Shown one piece after another: positions 8,856 through 17,677 of a stretch of 53,116 nucleotides of DNA; within the stretch, counting starts at the first letter, position 1, and every line of letters starts with the position of its first letter. The translations under genes were made by a program, and so were the position numbers. The notes below the pieces were generated by a model. It ran no database searches. It had not been told where the DNA came from and saw only the letters and a program-made list of their open reading frames with translations. The DNA comes from UBA3871 sp041797745 (GTDB lineage: Bacteria > Bacillota > Clostridia > Peptostreptococcales > Anaerovoracaceae): NCBI GenBank assembly GCA_041797745.1, contig JBHBZU010000037.1:1-53116 (forward strand). The letters run 5' to 3'.

Positions 8856-11800
8856 CTACTTAAAATACTTCACTGCGGCCTCAAACATATGGTTATCATA
8901 GTTACCTGATACGTTTTTATAAAGTCCGTAGCCTTTACGTTCACAATGTCCCATCTTACCAAAGACTCTTCCGTCAGGAGAGGTTATACCCTCGATAGCT
9001 AAAACGGAGTTGTTCGGGTTGAAAGCCACATCTGCCGTTACTTTGCCTGAAAGGTCAACATACTGGGTTGCGACCTGTCCTTTAGCCAGTAAGTCTTGTG
9101 CCAGCTTTGGAGAGGCAATAAATCTGCCCTCTCCGTGAGAAATAGGCATACTGTAGATTTCTCCAACTTCCGTCATGGAAAGCCAAGGGGAGCTGTTTGA
9201 AGTAATCCTTGTTCTTATAATCTTGGACTGATGTCGTCCGATAGTGTTATAAGTAAGAGTTGGGAAGCTTTCGTCAGTATCCATAATCTTTCCATAAGGC
9301 AAAAGACCCAGCTTAATCAGTGCCTGAAAACCGTTACAAATACCGCATATCAGTCCGTCTCTATTGTCCATGAGGTCTGTCACGCCCTCTTTAATCTTTT
9401 CATTTCTAAAGAAAGAAGTAATAAACTTACCGCTGCCATCAGGTTCATCACCGCCGGAAAAGCCTCCCGGAATAAATATCATCTGTGACTGTGCCATGCT
9501 CTTTGCAAAATTGTCAATACTTTCTGCAATAGCTGCGGAAGTAAGGTTTCTGATAACCATAATTTCAGGTACACCACCTGCTTCCTCTACAGCTCTGGCA
9601 CTGTCATATTCGCAGTTAGTTCCGGGGAATACAGGAATGAGAACTTTGGGCTTTGCCACAGAAGTTACTGCATGAACCGCCGGTGCAGCCAGTTTACCCC
9701 ATTTGTTTTCGCCATCAGCAAGCTTTTCAGTTTCATCAATTAACTTTTCAACTGCAATATCCTTTTCGATATTGCAAGGGAAGATTGATTCCAGTTTTTC
9801 TTCATAAATCTTTTCCAGTTCTTCCAAAGTAACCTTTTGATTACCGCAAGGACAGGTAATGGCAGTTTCCTCTACAATCTGACCCAGTAATTTTGCTTCC
9901 ACACCGCTATTTTCACAAACTTTCACAGCAGAAGCTAAAGCCCCTTTAATTTCTACTGCGAAAGCACCGTAGTTATAGCAGAAGAGTTTTTCAACATCAA
10001 AATTCTTATCAAAGCTAAAGCCGAAGCCGTTACCGAAACACATCTTCATAACTGCTTCCGCCGCGCCACCCATACCTAAAGTATAAGCAGCGTTTGCAAG
10101 ACCGTTACGTACCAATTCAGTAACAACATTATAAATATTTTTGAGAGATTCCTTAACAGGCAGCCCGTTCTCATCATATTCAGGTGATAAGAGCAGCACA
10201 GAGTCTCCCGCCTGTTTAAATTCAGGTGAAATAATGTTTGCAATTTTATCAGTTGTAACTGCAAAGGAAACTAATGTAGGCGGAACATCCAAATTTTCGA
10301 AAGTACCGCTCATGGAGTCCTTACCTCCGATAGCCGCCACACCTAAATCCATCTGTGCCTTAAAGGCACCAAGGAGTGCAGACAACGGCTGACCCCATCT
10401 TTTCCCGTCTTGTCCGGGCTTTTTGAAGTATTCCTGGAAAGAAAGATACACATCTTCAAAGGAAGCTCCGGAAGCTACCAACTTGGAAACCGATTCAACT
10501 ACTGCGAGATAAGCACCATGGTAAGCGCTCTTTTCAGTAATGAACGGGTTATAACCGTAAGCCATGGCAGAACATGTAGTAGTCTTTCCATGTTCAAGAG
10601 GAATTTTATTAACCATAGCCTGAATAGGTGTGCGCTGATATTTGCCTCCGAAAGGCATAAGCACTGCGCCGCCTCCGATGGTTGAGTCAAAGCGTTCAAC
10701 CAGACCGCGTTTTGAACAGGTATTTAAATTACCCGCCAGCTCCTTATATCTTTCAGTGAAGCCCTCTTTCTTTAAGATACTGCCGCTTGTAGCCTTACTG
10801 TCTGAAGCTTCAAGTTCAATTTCTATATGCTTTGGCGCACCATTTGAATCCAAAAATTCTCTGCTGATATCCACTATGGTCTTTCCGCTCCATCTCATAG
10901 TAAGGCGCGGTTCAGCTTTAACCTTTGCTACAATCACTGCCTGAAGATTTTCGGAAGCTGCCAGCTTTAAGAAATGTTCCGCATCTTTTGCCTCAACTAC
11001 CACAGCCATTCTCTCTTGAGATTCGCTGATTGCCAGCTCTGTTCCGTCTAAACCCTCATACTTCTTTGGTACCACATCTAAATCAATGTCCAGTCCCTCT
11101 GCAAGTTCGCCGACTGCCACGGATACGCCACCTGCTCCAAAATCGTTGCAACGCTTGATGAGGCGTGTTGCTTCAGGGTTTCTGAAAAGTCTCTGAAGCT
11201 TTCTTTCTTCAGTAGCATTTCCTTTCTGAACCTCCGCTCCGCAGCTTTCTACGGAGTGAACGTCATGTGCCTTGGAGGAACCTGTTGCGCCGCCTACGCC
11301 ATCTCTTCCTGTACTGCCGCCTAAAAGAATTACCACATCTTTTTCGGAGGGTCTTTCTCTGCGAACATTTGCAGCAGGAGCTGCGGCAATAACTGCACCG
11401 ATTTCCATACGCTTTGCGGCATATCCACTATGGTATATTTCATCAACAATGCTGGTTGCCAGCCCAATCTGGTTTCCGTAGGAAGCATAGCCTGCGGCAG
11501 CAGTTGTTACAATCTTACGCTGAGGAAGTTTTCCCTTAATGGTTTCACTTGCCGGACGCAAGGGATCCGCTGCTCCGGTTACACGCATTGCGCCGTAAAC
11601 ATAAGCTCTTCCTGAAAGTGGATCTCTTATGGCGCCGCCTACGCAAGTAGCCGCTCCCCCAAAAGGCTCAATTTCAGTTGGATGATTGTGAGTTTCGTTC
11701 TTAAATAGAAGAAACCACGGCTCTTCTTTGCCGTCTACATCAACGGTCATCCTAACTGTGCAAGCGTTGATTTCTTCGGATTCATCCAGTTTATCCAGCA

Positions 11801-12659
11801 AACCTTTCTTTTTTAGATATTTAGCTGCCAGCGTACCAATATCCATCATTGATACAGGTTTAGTTCTGCCAAGCTCCTTGCGAACATCCAAATACTCTTG
11901 GTAAGTCTTCTGTAACAGCTCATCTTCAAATTTAATACCGTCAATTTGGGTATTGAAAGTTGTATGTCTGCAATGATCTGACCAATATGTGTCTATCATT
12001 TTAATTTCTGTTATAGTAGGGTTTCTATGTTCTCCTGCAAAATATTCTTGACAAAAACATATGTCCCCAAGATCCATAGCAAGACCCTTATCCTTTATGA
12101 AATCAGAGAGCTGTTCCTTGGACATTTCCGTAAAGCCGTCCAAAATCTCAACCTCTGTCGGAACCTCATAATTCATAGCCAGTGTAGCAGGCATGTCCAT
12201 AGAAGCTTCCCTCGCTTCCACCGGATTTATAACGTAGGAACGAATTTCTGAAATTTCCTTTTCTGTAAGTTTTCCGTAAAGTAGATATACCTTTGCTGAA
12301 CGAACCAGCGGTCTTTCCTGCCGGGAAATGATTTGGATACACTGTGCCGCAGAGTCTGCTCTCTGGTCAAACTGTCCCGGCAAAAACTCTACTGCAAAAA
12401 TAGCAGTCGGCACCTCAACATTTACTTCCTTTGAAAGCTCTTCTATACTGTCTCCGACAAAATCCACCTGTGGCTCTGAGAAAACAGTTTGCTTGCTGTA
12501 ATCAAAAAGCTTTTTATCTACGTTTTCTACATCATATCTATTGACTACACGAAGAGCTGCAAGATTGGTAATTCCTAAAAATGCTGTAATGTCTGAAAGT
12601 AATCCTTTTGCTTCTCCTGCAAATTCAGGTCTCTTTTCTACAAATACTCTATAAACCAT
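8856..12659 (-). CDS. purL: Phosphoribosylformylglycinamidine synthase, large single-chain clostridial type
   Basis: 1267 residues. It converts FGAR, glutamine and ATP to FGAM. The chain holds an N-terminal PurS-like region, the two ATP-binding PurM-like halves (TYWSDHCRHTTF; FKNETHNHPTEIEPFGGA) and a C-terminal class I glutaminase: Cys1108 in CGICNGFQ, with His1238 and Glu1240 in GHCER. The common family form at the last site is HPER. The single-chain architecture is the long form otherwise familiar from proteobacteria, but the sequence fits the clostridial subfamily. It is the last gene of the operon, 8 bp after purD, with ribosome-binding site AGGAGGGAAC. Confidence 0.96.
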   Translation of the reverse strand: MVYRVFVEKRPEFAGEAKGLLSDITAFLGITNLAALRVVNRYDVENVDKKLFDYSKQTVFSEPQVDFVGDSIEELSKEVNVEVPTAIFAVEFLPGQFDQRADSAAQCIQIISRQERPLVRSAKVYLLYGKLTEKEISEIRSYVINPVEAREASMDMPATLAMNYEVPTEVEILDGFTEMSKEQLSDFIKDKGLAMDLGDICFCQEYFAGEHRNPTITEIKMIDTYWSDHCRHTTFNTQIDGIKFEDELLQKTYQEYLDVRKELGRTKPVSMMDIGTLAAKYLKKKGLLDKLDESEEINACTVRMTVDVDGKEEPWFLLFKNETHNHPTEIEPFGGAATCVGGAIRDPLSGRAYVYGAMRVTGAADPLRPASETIKGKLPQRKIVTTAAAGYASYGNQIGLATSIVDEIYHSGYAAKRMEIGAVIAAAPAANVRRERPSEKDVVILLGGSTGRDGVGGATGSSKAHDVHSVESCGAEVQKGNATEERKLQRLFRNPEATRLIKRCNDFGAGGVSVAVGELAEGLDIDLDVVPKKYEGLDGTELAISESQERMAVVVEAKDAEHFLKLAASENLQAVIVAKVKAEPRLTMRWSGKTIVDISREFLDSNGAPKHIEIELEASDSKATSGSILKKEGFTERYKELAGNLNTCSKRGLVERFDSTIGGGAVLMPFGGKYQRTPIQAMVNKIPLEHGKTTTCSAMAYGYNPFITEKSAYHGAYLAVVESVSKLVASGASFEDVYLSFQEYFKKPGQDGKRWGQPLSALLGAFKAQMDLGVAAIGGKDSMSGTFENLDVPPTLVSFAVTTDKIANIISPEFKQAGDSVLLLSPEYDENGLPVKESLKNIYNVVTELVRNGLANAAYTLGMGGAAEAVMKMCFGNGFGFSFDKNFDVEKLFCYNYGAFAVEIKGALASAVKVCENSGVEAKLLGQIVEETAITCPCGNQKVTLEELEKIYEEKLESIFPCNIEKDIAVEKLIDETEKLADGENKWGKLAAPAVHAVTSVAKPKVLIPVFPGTNCEYDSARAVEEAGGVPEIMVIRNLTSAAIAESIDNFAKSMAQSQMIFIPGGFSGGDEPDGSGKFITSFFRNEKIKEGVTDLMDNRDGLICGICNGFQALIKLGLLPYGKIMDTDESFPTLTYNTIGRHQSKIIRTRITSNSSPWLSMTEVGEIYSMPISHGEGRFIASPKLAQDLLAKGQVATQYVDLSGKVTADVAFNPNNSVLAIEGITSPDGRVFGKMGHCERKGYGLYKNVSGNYDNHMFEAAVKYFK

Positions 12660-12667
12660 GTTCCCTC

Positions 12668-13960
12668 CTATTTTCCGTAAGCTTTCATGGCTTTCGCGCC
12701 AATATCTTTTCTGAAATATATCCCATCAAAATTAATCTTTTCTGCCATTTCATATGCTTTACCAATAGCTTCTTCGAGAGAATTTTCAACAGCAGTCACC
12801 CCAAGCACTCTTCCACCGTTTGTAACAGGTACCGCGGCTTCAGGTTCTCCGCCATCTTCATTTACCAGTTTAACACCTGCCGCATAAACATGCTTTTGAA
12901 CTTCTTCTGGAATTTCAATTTTCTTTCCCTTTTCATAGCTTTCCGGATAGCCTTTGGAAGCACATATAACACAGCAAGCGTGCTGATTTTTAAATTTAAC
13001 TTCTGTTTCAGAGAGCCTTTCTTCCGTAACCGCCTGCATTACTTCCAACAAATCGCTTTCCAAAAGAGGTAAAACAACCTGCGTCTCCGGATCACCGAAG
13101 CGGCAGTTATATTCGATAACCTTTGGTCCATCTTTAGTAAGCATAAGACCGAAATATAAACAGCCTTTGAAAGTGCGCCCCTCTTTATTCATAGCCTCCA
13201 TAGTAGGAATAAATATCTTTTCCATACACTCCTTAGCTATTTCTTCGGTGTAATACGGATTTGGTGCAACGGTTCCCATGCCGCCTGTATTCAGTCCCGT
13301 ATCCCCATCACCTATACGCTTATGGTCCATGGAAGAAATCATTGGTACCAAAGTCTTACCGTCAGTAAAGGAAAGCACAGATACTTCAGGTCCCTCCAAA
13401 AATTCCTCGATAACAACAGTTTCTCCGCTGGCACCGAATTTTTTATCTTCCATCATGGAACGAACCGCTTCCATGGCTTCTTCCCTTGTCTGCGCTATTA
13501 CAACGCCCTTGCCTAAAGCTAAACCGTCTGCCTTAATAACCGTAGGAATGGGTGCTGTTTTAAGATATTCCAAAGCAGAGTCCATATCCTTATATATTTC
13601 ATATGCGGCAGTAGGAATACCGTATTTCTTCATGAGATTCTTTGAAAAAGCTTTGCTGCCCTCGATTATAGCAGCAGCCTTGTCAGGACCGAAGCAACGG
13701 ATACCCTCTTCCTCAAGTCTGTCAACCATACCTGCTACCAAAGGGTCATCAGGAGCTACTATTGCATAAGTAACTTCATTTTTGATGGCAAATTCGGTAA
13801 CCTCTTCGATATCGGTTGCAGGAACTCCTGTAATTATTGCCTCTCCTGCCATACCACCGTTTCCGGGGACTGCATAGATTACTTCAACATCGGGGTTTTC
13901 CTTAATTCTTTTAATGATGGCATGCTCTCTGCCTCCGCCGCCGACTACCATTATTTTCAT
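12668..13960 (-). CDS. purD: Phosphoribosylamine-glycine ligase (GAR synthetase)
   Basis: 430 residues, normal length. It joins glycine to phosphoribosylamine with ATP. The N-terminal domain begins with KIMVVGGGGREHAI. ATP-grasp landmarks are IIEGSKAFSK, IKADGLALGKGVV, the substrate loop HKRIGDGDTGLNTGGMG, and NCRFGDPETQ for metal. The ribosome-binding site GAGGAGATTTAAGTT supports the start. Eight bases separate it from purL, and about 50 bases from the AICAR transformylase gene upstream. Confidence 0.97.
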   Translation of the reverse strand: MKIMVVGGGGREHAIIKRIKENPDVEVIYAVPGNGGMAGEAIITGVPATDIEEVTEFAIKNEVTYAIVAPDDPLVAGMVDRLEEEGIRCFGPDKAAAIIEGSKAFSKNLMKKYGIPTAAYEIYKDMDSALEYLKTAPIPTVIKADGLALGKGVVIAQTREEAMEAVRSMMEDKKFGASGETVVIEEFLEGPEVSVLSFTDGKTLVPMISSMDHKRIGDGDTGLNTGGMGTVAPNPYYTEEIAKECMEKIFIPTMEAMNKEGRTFKGCLYFGLMLTKDGPKVIEYNCRFGDPETQVVLPLLESDLLEVMQAVTEERLSETEVKFKNQHACCVICASKGYPESYEKGKKIEIPEEVQKHVYAAGVKLVNEDGGEPEAAVPVTNGGRVLGVTAVENSLEEAIGKAYEMAEKINFDGIYFRKDIGAKAMKAYGK

Positions 13961-14012
13961 AACTTAAATCTCCTCGTATAATATCTTTCCTGTAATCAAA
14001 AGCTTCCTAAAC

Positions 14013-15203
14013 CTAGTGATGAAACAGTCTTAAGCCTGTAAATGCCATGGTAATACCGTAATTGTTACAAGCTTCTATAACCACATCGTCTCTTATGGAG
14101 CCTCCCGGCTGAGCAATATACTTAACGTTGCTTCTCTTAGCCCGCTCAATATTGTCGGAGAACGGGAAGAATGCGTCGGAGCCCAAAGATACGGCAACAT
14201 TAAGACTGTCTAAATATTCCCTCTGTTCCTCTTTTGTAAAAGGCTTTGGAAGAGTCTTGAAATACTTTTGCCAAACACCCTCTGCACAAACATCTTCTTC
14301 GTTTCCGTTAATATATGCGTCAATACAGTTATCAATAGCCGGACGCTTCAAATCATCCTTAAAGGGTAAATTCAGTACTCTTTCATGGTGGCGGAGGAGC
14401 CAATTATCAGCTTTCCCCCCTGCCAATCTGTTACAATGTATACGTGACTGCTGTCCCGCTCCAACGCCGATAGTTTGACCGTCGTAAGCGTAGCACACGG
14501 AATTTGATTGAGTATACTTTAGGGCAATCATAGCAACCACTAAATCTCTCTTTGCTTCCGCAGGTAATTGATTGTTTCCCGCAGTTACTATATTTTCAAG
14601 GAGGCTTTCGTCAATTTTACTGTCGTTTCTGTCCTGAGTAAAGGATATACCGAATACTTCTTTAGTTTCCGCCATCGGTGGCTTATATTCAGTATCCATC
14701 TTGATAATGATATACTTTCCCTCACGCTTGCTGCGTAAAATCTCCAGTGCCTCTTCGCTGTAATTCGGTGCGATGATACCGTCTGAAACTTCTCTTGCAA
14801 TAATTTTGGCAGTAGTTAAATCACAATCATCCGAAAGAGCAATGAAATCCCCAAATGAACAAAGTCTGTCGGTACCTCTTGCCCTTGCATAAGCGCAAGC
14901 CAAAAGTGAGTCATCAAGACCCTCTATATCATCCACTGCTGCAGCTTTCTTTTGTGCCGCTGAAAGCTTTACACCTACAGCTGCACCGCTTGGGCTTACA
15001 TGCTTAAAGCTGGCTGCCGCAGGAAGATTTAAGGCTTCACGAAGTTCTCTTACCAGCTGCCATGAATTGAAAGCGTCTAAAAGATTGATAAATCCGGGAC
15101 GTCCTCCAAGTATTTCAATAGGAAGCTCTTGCCCGTTCTGTAAACTTAACTTTGCATTTTTCTGATTAGGATTACATCCATATTTTAATTCTAATTCTTT
15201 CAT
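14013..15203 (-). CDS. Stand-alone AICAR transformylase (PurH C-terminal domain only)
   Basis: 396 residues. It transfers a formyl group from 10-formyl-tetrahydrofolate to AICAR to give FAICAR. The chain starts directly in the transformylase fold (YGCNPNQKNAKL) and has the catalytic Lys-His in SFKHVSPSGAAVG, QQSRIHCNRLAG, and the C-terminal SDAFFPFSDNIERA and AQPGGSIRDD. The IMP cyclohydrolase (MGS-like) half of ordinary PurH is absent. A PurO-type protein directly upstream presumably closes the ring. The ATG at 15203 follows AGGGAGGCTATT. It belongs to the clostridial branch of free-standing transformylases. Confidence 0.93.
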   Translation of the reverse strand: MKELELKYGCNPNQKNAKLSLQNGQELPIEILGGRPGFINLLDAFNSWQLVRELREALNLPAAASFKHVSPSGAAVGVKLSAAQKKAAAVDDIEGLDDSLLACAYARARGTDRLCSFGDFIALSDDCDLTTAKIIAREVSDGIIAPNYSEEALEILRSKREGKYIIIKMDTEYKPPMAETKEVFGISFTQDRNDSKIDESLLENIVTAGNNQLPAEAKRDLVVAMIALKYTQSNSVCYAYDGQTIGVGAGQQSRIHCNRLAGGKADNWLLRHHERVLNLPFKDDLKRPAIDNCIDAYINGNEEDVCAEGVWQKYFKTLPKPFTKEEQREYLDSLNVAVSLGSDAFFPFSDNIERAKRSNVKYIAQPGGSIRDDVVIEACNNYGITMAFTGLRLFHH

Positions 15204-15213
15204 AATAGCCTCC

Positions 15214-15975
15214 CTACTTAATATTTTTATTTATGAGTCGATTACGACACTTTCCTGTCTCCAAATCAATGTATCTTACATAAAGTGAAATTTTATTATC
15301 TTCATTTAGAGAGTTCCATATGCTGTTTGTAAAGTCTTGAATATCAGAGGTTATCTGTATTCTTTCAGGCTCTCCTGTAAAAGTCGGGAGAGGATTGCCG
15401 TCATTCATATATGTATGAATAAAGTGACCTATACCCTTAAGGGCTTCATAATCATAAGTAAAACGATTGCAATTTGTACCCTCTGAATCTGCACTCTTCA
15501 AAATGCTAATCTGATAAGTAAGACCTCTGCCTGCCCCCTCATTAAGTTCTGATATTTTAGGGAGCCTGATGGCTGTGCTGATTCTAGGTGTAAGATTTGG
15601 AGCATCGGGTTCAAAACATCTGGATTTAAGGGATTCTGAAAATGAAAGTTCATTTTCCATACCTGATATAATAGTGTCCGTCTGATCTCCGTTAGTCACC
15701 ACTAAATAATTACCGCGGCTGTTCTTCACTTCACCTATGGCTCTATAAATGATAAGACTTGGGTCTTTTACTTTCGACTCGTCGAAAGCCTTTGTAAATA
15801 CGCAACCCTTAACTTCTTCAAATACTCTGTTACGGCTGTTTTCGGAGCGTCCCATTATGAAATAAGCGCTTACCGCAGACTTTCCGTCTTCACTCATTCC
15901 TGTGATAATTCCACGTCCAGGATAGGAACATTCCTTGAGCAGTTCCTCTATCTTATTAACTTTGTAAATATCCAT
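15214..15975 (-). CDS. PurO-type IMP cyclohydrolase
   Basis: 253 residues from the ATG at 15975, which follows AAAGGAAATAAC; an upstream GTG at 15990 is in frame but overlaps purN. The N-terminal GRGIITGMSEDGKS and AYFIMGRSENSRNR, then IVTNGDQTDTI, FEPDAPNLTPRIS and GHFIHTYMNDGNPLP, match the IMP_cyclohyd family first known from archaeal PurO and also found in clostridia. It should convert FAICAR to IMP, the last step of the pathway. Position supports this: it lies between purN and a transformylase that lacks the cyclohydrolase half. No membrane segment is seen. Confidence 0.9.
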   Translation of the reverse strand: MDIYKVNKIEELLKECSYPGRGIITGMSEDGKSAVSAYFIMGRSENSRNRVFEEVKGCVFTKAFDESKVKDPSLIIYRAIGEVKNSRGNYLVVTNGDQTDTIISGMENELSFSESLKSRCFEPDAPNLTPRISTAIRLPKISELNEGAGRGLTYQISILKSADSEGTNCNRFTYDYEALKGIGHFIHTYMNDGNPLPTFTGEPERIQITSDIQDFTNSIWNSLNEDNKISLYVRYIDLETGKCRNRLINKNIK

Positions 15976-15976
15976 G

Positions 15977-16564
15977 TTATTTCCTTTCACTGCAAACCAG
16001 TTCTACAGCCTGTGGTAATATAACCCACTCTGCTTCTTCCATTACTCTTTGCTGTAAGCTTTTAGGAGTGTCTCCCTCTTCTACAGCCACTGCCTTTTGC
16101 ATGATAATATCCCCGCCATCAGGAATTTCATTGACAAAATGAACCGTCGCCCCTGTCACCTTAACGCCTTTGGCAATTACAGCTTCGTGAACTTTCAGCC
16201 CATAGTATCCCTTGCCGCAAAAGGATGGAATAAGAGATGGATGAATGTTAATAATGCGATGATCATATTTCTTGACAAAAGCCTCGCTTAATATGCTTAA
16301 AAAGCCTGCCAATACTATATAATCTATCTTTTCTGATTCAAGAAGTTTTATGAGTTTTGTTTCAAAATCCACTTCTTTTTTGGGAATAACCGCGCCGCGT
16401 ATACCCGCTTTAGCTGCTCTTTCCAAGGCAAAAGCTCCTGCCGTATCTGAAATCACCAATTCCACAGCACCGCTTTTAATAAGCCCTTTTGCCTGTGCGT
16501 CTATGATAGCTTGAAGATTGGTACCTCCACCTGAAACTAAAACTGCTATTTTAGCCTTTTCCAT
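15977..16564 (-). CDS. purN: Phosphoribosylglycinamide formyltransferase
   Basis: 195 residues. It formylates GAR using 10-formyl-tetrahydrofolate. Landmarks are VLVSGGGTNLQAI (phosphate-binding loop), AGFLSIL, the catalytic stretch NIHPSLIPSFCGKG with its Asn-His, GATVHFVNEIPDGG with the catalytic Asp, and I.Q following. The start follows ATGAGGAAAAATC. It ends one base before the preferred purO start, so the two are probably translationally coupled. Confidence 0.97.
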   Translation of the reverse strand: MEKAKIAVLVSGGGTNLQAIIDAQAKGLIKSGAVELVISDTAGAFALERAAKAGIRGAVIPKKEVDFETKLIKLLESEKIDYIVLAGFLSILSEAFVKKYDHRIINIHPSLIPSFCGKGYYGLKVHEAVIAKGVKVTGATVHFVNEIPDGGDIIMQKAVAVEEGDTPKSLQQRVMEEAEWVILPQAVELVCSERK

Positions 16565-16606
16565 GATTTTTCCTCATTTATAAACATATTACAAAGTGAC
16601 GATTTA

Positions 16607-17665
16607 TTACTCCAGTACTATTTTTTCATCTCCTGTAGATTTCTCAATCTTACCAATTACATAAGCTTCTTCACCCTGTGAATGTAAAATTTCAAGAGCC
16701 TGTTTTAAATCTTCAGGTGAAACTATTATGCTCATTCCAACACCCATATTGTAGGTATTGAACATATCATGGTCGCTGATATTTCCGCTCTTTGCCAGTA
16801 AGTTGAAAATCGGAAGCACCTTTACATCACTGCGGTTAATATTAGCCCTAAGCCCCTTTGGAATGCTTCTTGGAATATTCTCGTAAAAACCACCTCCGGT
16901 GATATGTGAAATTCCTTTGACCTTAACCTTGCTGATAAGCTCTAAAACAGGCTTTACGTAAATTTTGGTTGGTGTCAGTAGAACTTCTCCAAGTCCCTTT
17001 CCGTCCAACTCCTTAATTGGAGCTAAAAGTTCTTCCCGAGACTTATTGTCAATATCAAATACCTTTCTGACTAAAGAAAAGCCATTGGAATGAACCCCGG
17101 AGGATGCTAAAGCAATAATAATATCGCCCTCCCTCATGGATTCATTGTCAATCATCTGGTTTTTATCAACTATTCCTGTGGTGTATCCTGCAAGATCATA
17201 CTCGTCCTCAGGATAAAACCCCGGCATTTCAGCAGTTTCACCACCGATTAAAGCAGCTCCGCTTTGAACGCAGCCATCACAAACCCCTTTAACAATTTCT
17301 GCAATCTTTTCAGGTACGTTCTTACCGCAAGCAATATAATCTAAGAAAAACAAAGGTTTAGCTCCGCAGCATATTACGTCATTAACACACATAGCCACGC
17401 AGTCAATGCCCACTGTATCATGCTTATCCAGTTTGAAAGCCAATCTAAGTTTAGTACCTACACCGTCAGTACCTGAAATAAGCACGGGTTTTGTTATTCC
17501 CTCTAAATCTAATTCAAACGCTCCGCCAAAGCCGCCAAGTTCCGAACAAACTCCGGCAGTAGCCGTTCTTGCTATATGTCCTTTCATCAGCTCCACCGCC
17601 TTGTATCCAGCAGTGATATCTACACCTGCTGCTGCGTAGCTGTCTGATTTTGACTGTATATTCAT
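16607..17665 (-). CDS. purM: Phosphoribosylformylglycinamidine cyclo-ligase (AIR synthetase)
   Basis: 352 residues, family length. It closes the imidazole ring using ATP. It begins YAAAGVDITAGYKAVE and has GGFGGAF, SGTDGVGTKLRLA, DCVAMCVNDVICCGA, GGETAEMPGFY, SSGVHSNGFSL and the C-terminal HITGGGFYENIPR. The ribosome-binding site AGGAGGAACAGAT is strong. It lies between purF and purN with short gaps in the purine operon. Confidence 0.97.
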   Translation of the reverse strand: MNIQSKSDSYAAAGVDITAGYKAVELMKGHIARTATAGVCSELGGFGGAFELDLEGITKPVLISGTDGVGTKLRLAFKLDKHDTVGIDCVAMCVNDVICCGAKPLFFLDYIACGKNVPEKIAEIVKGVCDGCVQSGAALIGGETAEMPGFYPEDEYDLAGYTTGIVDKNQMIDNESMREGDIIIALASSGVHSNGFSLVRKVFDIDNKSREELLAPIKELDGKGLGEVLLTPTKIYVKPVLELISKVKVKGISHITGGGFYENIPRSIPKGLRANINRSDVKVLPIFNLLAKSGNISDHDMFNTYNMGVGMSIIVSPEDLKQALEILHSQGEEAYVIGKIEKSTGDEKIVLE

Positions 17666-17677
17666 ATCTGTTCCTCC

